Both the position numbers and the translations under genes were made by a program. A DNA stretch of 64,000 bases from Rhabditoides inermis (taxonomy: Eukaryota > Nematoda > Chromadorea > Rhabditida > Rhabditidae), in contig CAWZYM010000225.1 of NCBI GenBank assembly GCA_963966185.1, forward strand, positions 69,501 through 133,500, given 5' to 3'. A model generated the notes under the pieces. It saw only the letters and a list, made by a program, of their open reading frames with translations, searched no databases and was not told the DNA's origin. This document shows, piece after piece, positions 11,301 to 24,338 of this stretch (position 1 is its first letter; every line of letters starts with the position of its first letter).

Positions 11301-13367
11301 GTATAAGTTTTAATAATATATATATATATATTTACTGAGGTAAAGATTATATAAGAAGAAGAACATAATCTAGAAAGATAAAATTTCAGGTTATCACATT
11401 CACGGACGTGTTTCTGCGGGCGACCGCCGCGCACAAGGTGGGCCTTTGTGGGTTGTTTGTTTTTGTTTTAGGTGTCTCTTCTCTTCAGGTGATCATCATC
11501 ATGCCCATCAACACTATCCAGAACTGGTACGCCGAGTTCAACAAGTGGATGCCAAGGTGAGCGAGCATTTCAACATTCTTATGTTCATTCCGGCGAATAT
11601 AGCTGTTGCGATATGTGTTTTGGGGAAACAATGAAATACGTATGATATAATGCTACTTTTTACCTTCAATCAATCAAATCAATCAATCGTTTATAACGAT
11701 TCCGGATAAACGATTGATTGATTTGATTGATTGAATTCAATTCCCCCATACCTCCACCAGTAGCATCGGTGATTCAGTGATAATAATGATAGCGGTAAGC
11801 GGTTCACAACTCCGCTCGGGATTTTCCCCTACGTACGGAAAGTTTGAGTCACTTCTAACATGTCTCTATGTATGATGTCGGAATCAGGCTGATAAACAAA
11901 CAACCTACAGGATGAACGACCGGGGGGAGTTGCTGCGCAAGTTCGAGGTGTACCTGCTGGGCGACACTGTCAAGACGTTCGACCAGAGAGTCAACATGAT
12001 TGGTGGGTTTCTGGCTGCACTGCATATTTCTTATATAAATATTATTCTTTTTGCGTAAACGACATAGTATTGTTATATTTTTTGAGACCGGTATTTGAAT
12101 TATGATTTCAATGCATTGTCTCGATGGGACGATGGGTGATAGTTTACATTTTGCTGAGCGTGAAGCGTATTTAAAAAAGATAATTAACAAACGATTCGCG
12201 AACCTCTATTAGATTCATATTTATGGATCTCAAGAATGTGCGAAACTTATTTTGTAAACGTGATATTCAAAGTGCACTGTGTTTCAGAGGAGTGGCACAA
12301 GCGTGGCGGAGTGCTGCTCATCGGATACGACATGTTCCGACTCCTTATCAAGGCCACACAACCAAAGAAGAACAAGGTGAGACCGCTTTCCACTAGGTGG
12401 TCTTTCTAACTCTCACGTTTGAAACACGCTTCATATGTTCATGGAAGCGTTGAATGATTTACATCTTCAATTCCTGATCCGCATACGGTTCGATAGGTTC
12501 GTGTGTAATCGTGGAATCGTATACCAATAACTCGTTCTCACTTGAGACGTCTCGCCCGCGCCTGAACCTGGCGAGCCTGGATCGTAACGGGGCGGGGGCG
12601 GGGGATGGAGGGGACAAGGACGCGGCCTCACCCGCAGTCGACGCGTTCGACCAGGGAACGACTGCCGGAGGGAGGGACAAGAAGGACGCCAACATGGGTG
12701 AGCACTGAGTATTGCCTGTTTTGTCATTGTATTGCTTTTGTGGTTGTATTGCTTTTGACTGGGGCTGTACTGATTACTTTGAGTGATCCGCACCGCCCTG
12801 CTGGACCCGGGTCCGGACCTAGTAGTCTGTGATGAGGGACACAAGATCAAGAACTTAGCAACCGACATCTCCGCGTCTCTCAATGCGATTGCCACCAAGT
12901 GAGTGGGGGAGGAAAGAGGGAGAGAGTAAAAGAGAGAGAGGGGTGGGAGAGAGTAAATAAGAGAGAGGGAGATAGAGATAGAGATAGAAAGAGAGAGACC
13001 GGCCGTTCAGACGCCGCATCGTGTTGACGGGTTCGCCGCTGCAGAACAACCTCATGGAGTACTATTGTATGGTGGACTTTGTCCGGCCAATGTACCTGGG
13101 TGGGTGTTCGATTTTGTTTTTAATGATGAGAACATGGATTTGTATGGAATTGTCTTTTCATTGCAGTAATGTCCTTGTGATTCATAATATTTGCATGTTA
13201 AAGTTATTTGTCGTATTTTTTCATGAATATTTCAGGCAACAAAAAGTCGTTCTCGATCATGTTCGAGAAGCCGATCAAGAACGGACAGTGCACGGATTCG
13301 ACCACCAAGGGTGAGTGGCAGGGGGAGGGAGGGAGGGAGAGAGGGAGAGAGGAGAGAGAGAGCGAGA

Positions 13368-13398
<31 letters not shown>

Positions 13399-15600
13399 GA
13401 GGGAGAGAGAGGAGGGAGAGAGAGGAGGGAGAGAGAGGAGGGAGGGAGAGGAGGGAAAGAGAGAGGAGGGAGATAGCGAGAGAGAGAGCGAGAGAGAGTG
13501 TGTGAGAGAGAGAGCTAGGGAGAGAGCGGGAGAGGGAGAGAGAGCGGGAGAGGGAGGGGGAAGAGGGAGAGAGGGAGAGAGAGACCCCCCTTGCAGATGT
13601 GCGTCTGGCCCTGCAGCGCACACACGTGCTTCTCGATATGCTCAAGGGATTCGTGCAGAGGTGGGAGATGGAATGAGATACCTCGCGGTTATATCGATGT
13701 AGTAGTTAGTAGTAGCTTGTTACTCGTAGATGTGTTGTTTCGCAGGGTGTATGGTTGACAGATGACAGCCACTGGACTGTGTAGTAGGATTGTGGCATAT
13801 CCGTATAGGAATTGGAGTAGACTCGATGTTTGCAGACGCACGCACCACCTTCTGCGTTCCATTCTGCCCGAGTCTCGCGAGTGGGTCATCCTGCTGAGGA
13901 AGTCGCCCATCCAGCACCTGCTCTACAGGTAGGTACCGTACATTTTTCAATTTGAATATTGTTTGTTTTTTTCTCAATTCTGTTGTTAGTGCGTAGATTT
14001 TGTGGCATCGTTTGTGTTTACCTAAAATAAGAACAGAGAAAACGATGTATTATTGATTTGTTTTCGGAGTTTGATAGTATAAAACTCTGAAACATGGAAT
14101 TTGTTTTATTATGATGCACGCATCAGAAATAAGTGCAGGAACTTTGTGATAAAAATATTATTGAATGCGTATTAACCCATTGCAAGAGCGTTGTGGTTGA
14201 AACTTTTTTTACAGTTACATTTTATTATAATGAACAAAATAACCCATTGCAGGAACTTTGTGTTGTACGCGAAGAGTGAGATCGACTCAAGTGGAACGGG
14301 CAGCGCCACCTTCAACCCACTCAAGGCGTTCGCCGCGTGTAGCAAGGTAGGGGGGATGTATATTGCATGACTATAGGGATTGGAGAAAGGTTGATGTTTT
14401 TTTGGGTGTGATGAGTGCACGGCATGTTGGAAGACAAGGGGGAGGGGTTGGATGACGTGAAGACATTGCACGTAAGTATTGAGTATTGGAGAGACAGTGA
14501 TGTGCATTGTGCTTGGACTTGGATGTATATACAACATGTATAGTGAGGGAGAGTAGTTGGATCGGAGTCAGTTATTATTCGGATTATGATGGTTGTCTCT
14601 CCAAATTCGGTATTGTCTTATATTTTCCTGTGGGAGTGTTGGTAGAATGAGATGCGTATTTTGTCTGGGTGGATTTAGCCGCACAGAACTGCGTATTATC
14701 GACGGTTTCATGTTTCCAATATTGTTTGATGTTGAAACTTAGTTATTTTTTTTAGATTTGGAATCACCCGGACATTTTGTACGCGCAACTCGAAAAGCTA
14801 CGCAATGAGAGGAGGGAGCAGGAGGACAAGGGGTGCGTTGTTTGTTTGTTTGTTTTCTTCCTAATTTCTCATACATCTCTATGTTTCAGGTCTTCCCTAT
14901 TACATGTAATTTTACAGTCTCGCTTTTATGTTCACCACTGCGGTCCTGCACTGATGATGCCTCAGCAGGCAGTAGACCCCCCGCAGTGGTCGCTATCAGA
15001 TAGTACTTTTAGTAGTCAACTAGTCTTTAAGTAATTCTACTTGTAAGCCTGTCTGCAGGTTAAAGGGTCGAAACAGGATTCCGTCATGTGTCTAGCTATT
15101 ATGTTCTACTATCTGTTCTCCTATCTACTTTGAAAAACCCTCATTGTTTACTAGTTTGTTTATTGTTTACCTCTCGGTTCAGCCACGCCTCCTCGTCGTC
15201 GGAATCGTACGCGACCGACCCGTTCTCTGTGCCGTCCACCTCGTCACCCTGGCCGGCTCTGCCCCTTCTGGCCCCGCCCAACATGGCGCTGCTCAGCAAC
15301 CCATTTGTGGCCAACGGATGGGCGGCTGGCGGGATGGATATGATGAACAACATGAACCCCTTCCTCGCTGGACAGCCCTCGCAGCACACACAGCTGTGGG
15401 GCGGGCTGTGGAACGCGAACGGAGCCATGCCACCGGCGGGGGGCGGAGCGAATGGAGCCGCCGCGGCTGGCGACATGAAAGCGGCGTATCCGGCAGGCAC
15501 TTTAGGAGATGTGCTGGGAGCGAGTAGAGCGAGAAGTGGGCGGAGAGGAGTGAAGGGGTGAGTGGTGATGGAGGGAGGGGGAGAGGGAGGGAGGGGGAGG

Positions 15601-15641
<41 letters not shown>

Positions 15642-18290
15642 CCGTTCCAGGGACGAGAACGAGAATGGCTCGGGGAAGCGGGGACGCGGCAGAGGGAAGA
15701 AGGCTGGAGGAGGAGGGGCGGCAGGGCCGAATGGTGGGTGTTGGTGCTATGCTGCTGCTGCTGCTGTCCGTTTTCAGCCAGTGCTCCGAATGTGGCGTTC
15801 TTTTCCTACTTTCGTTGGAGATTGTAGTTGGTAGATATGGTGATTGACGTTGTTCCAGGTATTCCCACCCTGGCCGATGCTCTAGCGGAGGAGCTCGACT
15901 TGGAGAAGTTTGAAGGAGGACTCAAGTACGATTGGGTGAGTGACCCCATCTCTCCTATCTCCTCTCGCCTCTCTCGCCTCTCCTCTCTCCTCTCTCTTCT
16001 TCTTCTTCTTCTTCTTCTTCTTCTTCTTCTTCTTCTTCTTCTTCTTCTTCTTCTTCTTCTCTCTCTCTCTCTCTCTCTCTCGGTATTGAAAAACTCCTGA
16101 TTGTTTCAGGCGGACGTAGTGATGCAGAACTACGTTCCGGGGCTGATCGAGAACGGCTACAAGATGTCGCTGGCGCTGTCGATCATCAACGAGACGACCA
16201 AGCTCGGCGAGAAAATACTCCTCTTCAGGTGGGTCGTCTATGGGTATGGGCACGAAAGCACGATACACAGATTACTTTTTTTTCCTTCTCAGCGGTTTCT
16301 TAATAATGCAATAATGAACTGACGGTTCTTGTCGTCTGTTCTTTGTTCCGCCATACCAATCCACGATCCACCACACTGTTCACCCGACTCGAGATACGCA
16401 GTCGATTATATATTTCACTTATAGTTGATATTTGATATGATTGACGTCTGGATTAATGATGTGTACTGATGATCATAAGTTCCATTAGATACTGGCCTGC
16501 GTATGTTTCACGATAGGTTTTACGATGTTTGACGTTTCACGATATGTTTCACGATAGCCAAGTTGCAAGTTATGACACAATCTGTTGTGTACTACATACA
16601 TTGGAATGCATCTAAGCCTGTGTTTCAGTCAGAACCTGACTGCTCTGTCGTGTCTGGAGGAGTACCTGGAGAAGGAGTACGTGCAAGTGGAGGGAGGAGG
16701 GCAGCCGGGCGAGCGGTGGAGGAAGAACACCAACTACTTCCGTCAGTGCTAGTCTTGTCATGTGACCAAAGGCTAATGCATCTTCATTGCTTGTTTCAAA
16801 CTTTGCACTACACGTAGTGTAGCTGTGAAATGTATATTCTATATTTCTGGAACTGACTTCTCGTAAAATATGATTTTTGATTTTTGACAGCTACAATTCA
16901 TTGTGAAATTTATCACGCTAGACTTGGTATGGTGGTGAAACGCATTTTCTGACATCCCCAATTGGTTCGACTTGGAAACGCGAGTTGCAGGCTTTGACGG
17001 TTCGACGTCTGGTGCGGATCGCGAGAAGCTGATCAACCGCTTCAATTCGGACCCCACCGTCCGTCTCTTTCTCATCTCCACTAGGGCGGGCTCTCTCGGA
17101 ATCAACTTGGTAGGTGGTAGGTGTGGGGATATGTCATAGGTGGCATAGTTCACCCCTTTCATCGTCCGTAGTTTGACATCCGGAAATCAAAATAGATTGT
17201 GGTGGTGAACTGTGAATCTACTGCGCTTTAGGTTGTTGTTTCAGATTTTTGTATGGGCGTAGTTGTGCTGTATATTTTGCGTCACGGGTGTCAGCGAACC
17301 ATATGCAGTATAATTACGATTACGATACTAAGAATTTGAGTCAAATAATACGAATTATAATCATACATCACAATCGAGATCATGGAGATCACAATACAAG
17401 CTCCATCAAGCGAATCAAGTAGGAAGTAGTGAATTGTGATAGCAAAATGTCAATTGTAGTAATCATTACGAAAAATACTATAAAGCAATGCCCACTACAA
17501 AAAATGGCGGAGTCCACTATGTAATATAAACAATATGGATTTTTCACCAGGCGCTAGCCGTGGTGGTAGAATTTGCATCTAATTGTATTGCAGGTGTCGG
17601 CGAACCGCGTGATCATTCTGGACGCGTGCTGGAATCCGGTGCACGACGCGCAGGCAGTGTGCAGGGTGTACAGGTGGGCTGGTGGGCAGCGAGTGGAAGG
17701 GCGCGGCGCGAGAGGCAGCAGGGGTGACACGCTGCTGCACAGCCACACCCACACTCGATGACTCCTTCCTACAAGCAGAAGTAGAATCAGAACAACGCAC
17801 GTTATTCCCATGCAGAGTTAAAACGCTAAAACCAGATATCACCACAAGATTTCCACCAGATTTCCACAACACACCACAAGTTACCACGTCTAAAAATAAT
17901 TTTTCGTGCTTTCTGGTATGCATCTGAAGTGCGCTAGAAATGTTTCGAGCTGATGCGACAAACTGCATCGACATGGCAAACTGATTGATTTGTCGTGAAT
18001 ATACAAAAAATACAAAAAAAAAGTCTGTTGCCGTGGCTGATCGATGCCACGACAAACCCGGCCGCCCGATTTGTCTCATCAACGGACGAGACAAACTCGG
18101 TTGCCCGGTTTGTCTCGTCCTATGATGAACGTGATGGCAAAACATCTGCCATCGACGGGATTCGAACCCGCGACCATCGGACTGGAGCGCGCCTTAGACC
18201 ACTAAGCCATCCGAACATGTGCGGGAAAGGAGAGAAAGCGCACATGAGTCATGAGTGAGCGCTTTCATGCGCGGATGTTTCTTTCCAGAG

Positions 18291-18325
<35 letters not shown>

Positions 18326-20163
18326 AACAAAACAAAGCAACTTATACAAAGCGTCTTTCACTGAATTACACCAAAACGAAATGTATGTATGATCTCATTC
18401 AATAACTAAAGCGTTTGTATTCGCGTGTTTAGTAGGAGTATCGTGACTTTTGTTTATATTGAGATTAAAGAAAAAATTGTATTTTGATCTTTTGTCACGC
18501 GGCAATCGCAGTTTCCATTTAAAATGTGAACTGTGAACAAAATGAAATTATTTTTGAACGGTCTGTTCGTCCGTCCATCTGTCTTTAAAGGTAGTGTACC
18601 CTCTGAATCTGGGTGTATGTGTAGATACAACATGTCATTGTTTACGACTCAATGAGTATCTTATGATGATGCAAATATATGTTCTGAAACAATTTAGTTT
18701 TAAAAAATCATTTGAAAATTGGAGTGAAAAATCGTAGAATCTAATAACTCGCACGAAGATACACAATTAGACCACACCATCGGCGGTTTCATTAAAGACA
18801 ATTTATTTCCATGTGTTTATATTGTTTCTTATGTCATTCTTATTTTGGATAACATTTTTAATATGTGTTTCTTTTACGAATTTGGCGGGAACAGCTGATA
18901 GAAAAATGATCTGCTAAACGCAGTAAGTTCTGTTTAAAAAAAGTTGCGTAAATATGCGTATCATGTTGGATTTAAATAAATTTGTGATCAGTTTTAATTT
19001 CATTTTTTTATCACAAACAACCACAAAAGACATGAAAATATTTCTAAAAGGCATTGATAATACATCCGTGATAATTTTTAATATTCAGAGGGTATACTAC
19101 CTTTAAAGGCACAGGGGCGTTTAGCATTATCAAGGTTCATCGAATTTCACTATTAAGTATTTGGCGAAAGCACGTAGCGGTAATCGAACCGGCATATTAC
19201 CATTATACCATTGTCCACGCGCCGTGAGCGTTACCACAATACTACAACGACATGAGCTGTCGAACTCAAATTGACGAAATGCGCACAGATCTCAACTTTT
19301 CGATAAGCAATTTGGCGCGAAATTTGAATTCGCCTTACCAAGCTTCGCACGTGCAGATTTGGGTAAGCGTGTGGGCAACGAGGAAACGCCGTAGGCACGA
19401 CTCCGAGTATCAAAAATATACGAGTAGTCTTTATACTGTTTAGAGTCGAGTTGTGTAACAACAAAAGCTGATAATTCCTCATACTGACCATTTACGCAGT
19501 GCGTTCTTCTTTTGCACTTTGCAATCTCATCACACGGCGTCTCGTTGCAGGTACGGTCAGAAGAAGCGCACGTACATCTACCGTCTGGTGATGGACAATT
19601 CGATGGAGAAGGCCATCTTCAACCGACAGATCAGCAAGACCGGACTGCAGCGTGAGTGAAGGGGGAGTTGATTGAACTCGAATCAATATCAAAGAGAGAA
19701 GGCATAGTATATGAAGGATGTTATATGAATTCAGTTCTTTTCCTTCTGGAACGATAATATTGATTTGTAGTGGGTGCGCGTTGTCCTAAACATTTTGAAT
19801 TAAAATATAATATATATTAATATGTAGTAGATTCAATGATTTGCTACCACCGTCCAATTGTGTCATAAATCATGATTATGTGCATAATAATGAACGAAAT
19901 AGCTTGACAATCAGTGAGAGAAGAAATTTCTATGAAATTTAATAAAAGCACATATATTATCTCTCAAAAGTACTTGCGTAAAGAGAGTCAGTTTGTCTTG
20001 ACCCAATTCAACAAAAGCGCATGCATAAAACGTTTACAAATACTAACACAAACCTGCGCATACCGGACTGTGGAAGTAAAAGATGGAATATAGAATACAA
20101 ATAAAGAACATTAATATTAGAGAGAGAGAGAGAGAGCGATGGATACAGAAAGAGAGAGATGTA

Positions 20164-20216
<53 letters not shown>

Positions 20217-20310
20217 GGTTTGTGTTAGTATTTGTAAACGTTTTATGCATGCGATTTTGTTGAATTGGGTCAAGACAAGCTGACTCTCTTTACGCAAGTA
20301 CTTTTGAGAG

Positions 20311-20373
<63 letters not shown>

Positions 20374-20704
20374 CTGTTTTCAGACCAGGTAGTGGACGAT
20401 AAGCAGGTGGATGTGAACCTGACGAGAAAAGAGCTGGAGAAGCTGCTTGTCTATGATGTGAGTGAGAGGGAGGGGGGAAAGAGAGAGTAGGAGGGAGAGA
20501 GAGGGGGGAGTCAGAGGGAGAGAGAAACGATGGAGAGAGAGAGAGACTCGTTTCCCCTCCAGGAGGCGCTGGATGTGGTCTACCATGAGTGGGACGTTGC
20601 TGGCTGGGAGGCGGACCCAGAGATGACCGACCCCGTCCTCAAGACCATCGCCCGACAGCACGCCGCCAAGTTTGCCGAGGTGTGTGGAAGATTCTTCCCA
20701 GGAT

Positions 20705-20756
<52 letters not shown>

Positions 20757-22784
20757 GGTTTTATCTCGTTTTCTGAATGGTTCATGTTTGTAGAAGCCGT
20801 TCCTGCACGAGTCTATGTTGACGGAGAGGGACGAGGGTCTGTCGGAGCAGGAGAAGGCCGAGGCGCTGCTGCTGTTCGAAAAGGAGAAGAACGAGGAGGC
20901 GAACCCGCTGCCCCCCTACTGGGGAGGAGACATGGACGGGTACGGCGCCACCCCGCCCCTCCCTCCGAGGGCAGCCGGCATGGTGCCACACTTCGCACGC
21001 GGCGGCGCTGGCATGGCATACCCATATGGAGGACTGTGAGTCATTGTTTCATTTGTTCTAATGTATAGAAACAATTAGTATGGACGGCGCATCCCTTTCA
21101 CCCTCCCTATGGAGGACTGTGAGTACGAAGGGAGGTATAGGGACGGGACGGACTAGTTTATTCGTTCCAATGTGGCGACAGGAATGAAGAGGGAGAGTGA
21201 GATGGGTTCGAATACAATGCTGACTGTGTTGCAGTCCGATGTCGGCGCTAGACGCGCCCGCCCTGCGAGCCACGCCCATCCCCAAGACCCTCACCCCCAT
21301 GCCCAACTACCGCGGCGGACTCGTCGGCGGACCCTACTCGCTCGGCAGACGGTCAGTGCCAGTTGTTTGTTTGTTTGTTTGTTTGTTTGTTTACCTGGGT
21401 ATTGCAGACTGGGCGCATCGCAGGCGTCGACGGCCGGCCCCACTCAGCCGCTGTCCGGCCAGCCATTCCCGGGTGCCCTCGCCTGCAGTGAGCCAGTCAT
21501 CAACCAGAACGGAAGTGTGCAGAGGGTGGTCACGGACAGAGGTGGGTGGGAGAGGGAGGGAGGGGGAGGCGAATAAGCATATAAGTCGGGTTCAATTGCC
21601 TTTTTCGTATATTATGAAGAACTGTGAAATTGGTAATAAAAGCGACTAAAGTTTCCAAACCCATGCCGATATAAATAAATATGAAACCACTATTTAAAAT
21701 AGTAAAAATTTCTGGAAATCAAAAGCATTCCGTTGCTGCAATGTAAATTTGCTCAAATTATAGATGCTCGTCAATTTTGCACTTCTGTTCTGCAAAATAG
21801 GCCCATGGATAACCCATGGACGACTTTGCAATTGTGCGCTGAGAAGTCATCTGCAGAATCGGCCCAGGGCCGATTTTACAGACGAAATACAGAGAGAGCC
21901 AGAACCATCTGCAAAATCGGCAGAGGGCCGATTTTGCAGACAGACCTGATCGCTTGTCGTTTCCCCTGATCCTGAAGTTTCTGGAACGATTTTGCATCAA
22001 AAATTGTAAATTATTTATCATAGATAGTTTTGCGAAATGTAGTCACAGTAATGGCCAATTTCCCAGTTCTATAAAATTTTACTAAAAAAGCATTTGAACC
22101 CGATTTATATGTATGGTGGAAGATGATTCTATCAAAGGAGGTCACTAGTGTTGAAAAGATGAGGTGAAAAGTAGGAGTAAGGAATGATTGTTGTGGTAAT
22201 GGATCACTAGTGTTGGTGGGGTTGGGGTGGGGACGGGTGGGTATAGTATGGTGGAACGAGGTTAGTATTTACTCAAAACGGGCCGAAATGAGTGAAAGTG
22301 CTCAGAAATGATGTGAGTCTATTTATTGTGATTTTGGTATTGTATGTTGTGATATTGTTGGTGTGAAACGCATTGCTTCGCATGTAGTTGGATTTGGATA
22401 GTGGTCTTTGCCGTTCCAGTGTTCTCTCTTCCGGCGGTGGCTGCGGGTGGTCTGGTGACAGATGTGGGGGAGAAGACGGAGGCTATGCTGGTGCGGACAG
22501 GACAGGGAGTCTACCTCAGACTCAACGACGGAAGCATCCTAGACGCCAAGGGAACTGTGTTCGATGATGGAAAGGGTGGGTGAAGAGAGAGGGAGAGAGA
22601 AGGGGATGGAGACAGAGACATATACAGAGACAGAGGGAGAGGGAGAGACTCGTTTGTTCCAGCTATCGTGTCTATGGCGAACGGCTCTCCGCAAGTGCTG
22701 CTGCCTGCGATGGACCGTAAGACGAGGCGGGAGATGTACAAGGGAACGACTGTCCAACCGGAAGACGTCATCGACCTCGACTAG
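8344..22784 (+). CDS. RAD54L2: SNF2-family ATPase of the RAD54L2/ARIP4 type
   Basis: About 28 exons. The N-terminal part (8344 to ~10200) is polar, with an acidic patch [11 protein letters not shown]. The ATPase begins with [14 protein letters not shown] and [17 protein letters not shown] (Walker A, exon 11075-11171), then [22 protein letters not shown] (DEGH box, 12831) and [10 protein letters not shown]. The second helicase lobe has [18 protein letters not shown] (~17080) and [19 protein letters not shown], split by a ~1.9-kb intron (17672-19550). The DEGH form, the AHSMGLGKT sequence and the block [19 protein letters not shown] point to ARIP4/ATRX-like remodellers, closest to ARIP4. A Gly/Pro/Ala-rich insert (15180-15720) lies between lobes. 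Such proteins move or remodel nucleosomes using ATP in the nucleus. All key motifs are intact, so it is probably functional. The gene ends EDVIDLD. Introns carry several mobile elements. Confidence 0.85.
8596..8806 (-). mobile_element. 5'-truncated copy of the 4.66-kb SINE, in an intron
   Basis: Read on the minus strand it matches the body of the 4664-4940 SINE from AGTTCCGCTACCG to the TGTGGTGTAATAA end, with scattered mismatches. The tRNA-like head is absent. It sits between two short exons of the SNF2 gene, in reverse to it. Confidence 0.75.
13320..13590 (+). repeat. Long impure (GA)n tract forming an intron
   Basis: Almost pure purine on the plus strand, starting 10 bases after an exon that ends at the splice donor and finishing just before the next exon. 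It is the largest of many purine or pyrimidine introns in this gene; others lie at 9420-9475, 15560-15640, 20462-20545 and 20708-20752. Confidence 0.8.
16002..16060 (+). repeat. (TTC)n microsatellite in an intron
   Basis: About 19 uninterrupted TTC units followed by (CT)n, inside the intron after the exon ending LKYDW. The reverse strand gives a poly-lysine frame with no coding meaning. Confidence 0.9.
17870..18222 (-). mobile_element. tRNA-derived dispersed repeat (family B), copy 1, in the SNF2 intron
   Basis: On the minus strand it starts with a tRNA-like head (about 18222-18148) carrying TGGCTTAGTGG (A box) and GGGTTCGAATCCC (B box). The 5' and 3' acceptor halves do not pair, so it is not a working tRNA gene. 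The body is rich in GACAAAC/GTTTGTC motifs and continues with GTGGCATCGATCAGCCACGG. The same body lies at about 29135-29430 in the other orientation, without a clear head. Confidence 0.7.
18589..19102. mobile_element. MITE with TTAA target duplication (M2)
   Basis: The 20-base ends AGGTAGTGTACCCTCTGAAT (left) and the inverted right end differ at one base. TTAA flanks both sides (18585-18588 and 19103-19106). It is 514 bp, AT-rich and non-coding, inside the ~1.9-kb SNF2 intron. A lone left end with the same start follows TTAA at 40645-40648. Confidence 0.75.
19160..19240 (-). repeat. tRNA-like relic
   Basis: The minus strand shows TGGTATAATGG and CGGTTCGATTACCG, loose A and B boxes. The stems do not close convincingly. 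Probably SINE-derived. Confidence 0.35.
19953..20318. mobile_element. Foldback element with GA loop, copy 1
   Basis: Two ~107-bp arms (about 19953-20059 and 20212-20318) are near-perfect reverse complements and enclose an impure (GA)n loop. The arms include CGTTTACAAATACTAACAC. The right arm runs into a (TA)n tract. It lies in an SNF2 intron. Copies 2 and 3 lie at 25034-25366 and 42006-42390. Confidence 0.85.
20311..20371 (+). repeat. (TA)n microsatellite
   Basis: About 29 TA units starting within the end of the foldback element and running to the intron's 3' splice region. Confidence 0.85.
21850..21945. repeat. Tandem hairpins built on CTGCAAAATCGGC
   Basis: Two adjacent inverted repeats: CTGCAGAATCGGC ... 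GCCGATTTTACAG and CTGCAAAATCGGC ... GCCGATTTTGCAG. The second has a perfect 13-bp stem. They lie in the SNF2 intron after the exon ending VQRVVTDR. No gene or known element is recognised. Confidence 0.6.
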
Positions 22785-23450
22785 GTGTACTGTAGGCGCT
22801 GCGACTTATGGTCTCTCTATCCTGTGAATGGTTTATCAACTGTGGGGGATTGCAACTGCCGGTTGTTTTTGTTTTCGCTATAAATCTAGGCTGATCTCGG
22901 ATCACTTTGTTCTCATCGCTCGTATAGATTTATGTCCATCGTATCTCGTTGTTATAATAACGCCCACTGTATAGATGATGTGCAGACGTACTAGCACACA
23001 AATGTTAGCTGATTTCACATGTATTCATTATATTGATATTTATGTTCGAACTTGATAGTATGATAAACAAAGTTTTCAATTACAATATAATAACATTTGG
23101 ATGTTTTCATGTAATACTGTAAACAATATTAGAATCTCACATTGTACAAATCATTTCGAAAATAATCTATACTTAGTTCCTATTATGCATGCCTCGTTCG
23201 TCTTTCGAATTTTCCTCACACTCGCAGTTTTGTATTTTTCCATTCAGTGTTGACGTAAAAATGACTACAATAGCATTTACACGGCAGCCCATATGCACTC
23301 GTGGTGGCCAATTTGGATGTAAATAAGCACCTATACACAACTTTTTACGCTGAATCCGAATATGACCATGACTTTCCCAAAATACCACTTTAAAGGAGAT
23401 TTGGTCACGCACCGAATAGACTACTCTTGAAAACGACCTGTCAACCAATA
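22785..23450. other. 3' flank of the SNF2 gene and spacer
   Basis: AT-rich, no gene seen. Confidence 0.4.
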
Positions 23451-23456
23451 GCGGCG

Positions 23457-23522
23457 CGGCGGAATGGTTAGTGAGTTAGGAAATCGGAAATGACGGTCGG
23501 TGGTTCTATCCTCGCCGCAGCC
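23457..23522 (+). repeat. tRNA-like relic
   Basis: GGCGGAATGGTTAGTGAG and GGTGGTTCTATCC resemble a degraded tRNA with A and B boxes, ending GCCGC opposite GCGGC. Followed by a T-run. Probably the head of an old SINE. Confidence 0.4.
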
Positions 23523-23781
23523 AGTGTTTTTTTTTGCAGTGTATTATCTCGAGAGTAAAATCATAACTGTTTATTGTAATCCTGTTAACAACGATATTTT
23601 TTTGGCAAAAATCGAGTTGGAGTGTCTTGTGACCACAAGTGCGTGGGCTGCCCGTGTTAGCTCACAGGATTTTTTCGGTAAAAACACCGCGAACAGTTAT
23701 CATACAGTATAGCGATTGAAACTCAACACGAATTTTCCTTTTTGGCGTTCATATCTCTATTTCGCCGTGTCTCGCATATGA

Positions 23782-23942
23782 AGTGATGATAGGAGACAAG
23801 AGGGCAACCCATGGTCCCAGAATGGTACTTTATGACTGATCACGAATACACGCACGGACAGAATATATAGTGACATATCTGATCGGACAATCTTCTCATA
23901 ACATCCCGCTCCACTCGGCGGTTATACACAACATGAGCTAAT
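23782..23942 (+). repeat. 161-bp direct repeat, copy 1 (uninterrupted site)
   Basis: Nearly identical to 24339-24499, with one mismatch seen (GTTATACAC against GTTTTACAC). Beyond its end this copy continues GTACATTCCAATGTCTCACT, a sequence that reappears at 25367 right after the composite element. Confidence 0.9.
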
Positions 23943-24338
23943 GTACATTCCAATGTCTCACTGCTATCCCCTTTACCGGTTAATGTCCTCATTAACAGTC
24001 TACGGTACACACAAAGGAAAATATGCGGGCTAAGCAATGGAGATATTAGTCATTACCTAGGATCAATCAATGAATCTCATTCTCACGTGGGGCTCCCTTG
24101 CTCCTGCGCACAGAGAAGACGTGACCGTCCATCCCTACTCGTCCGACTGCCTCGCTCCTCCGAGTCTTCTCGCGACGGCTCCCTCTCCCTCGCACGGTAG
24201 TCGGCTTCCGAGACTGCGACCGACCGGCACACGAATAGGCAGAAGACGTAGGCAGAAACGGCGACAATAGACAATAGGAATTAGACGGCAGGTGGTGGAT
24301 CGTCCGGTCCCATACTAGGACCGGTCCTCGCTGCTACC

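Noticed and set aside
13204..13645. Ser-Leu and Arg-Glu rich open frames over GA/CT tracts
   Set aside because: They come from dinucleotide repeats inside introns; splice sites on either side give coherent protein without them.
15882..16268. Poly-lysine frame on the minus strand
   Set aside because: Produced by the reverse of (TTC)n in an intron of the SNF2 gene.
18145..18222. Functional tRNA gene on the minus strand
   Set aside because: Both promoter boxes are good, but the acceptor halves do not pair and the anticodon stem does not close; it is joined to a repeat body found elsewhere.
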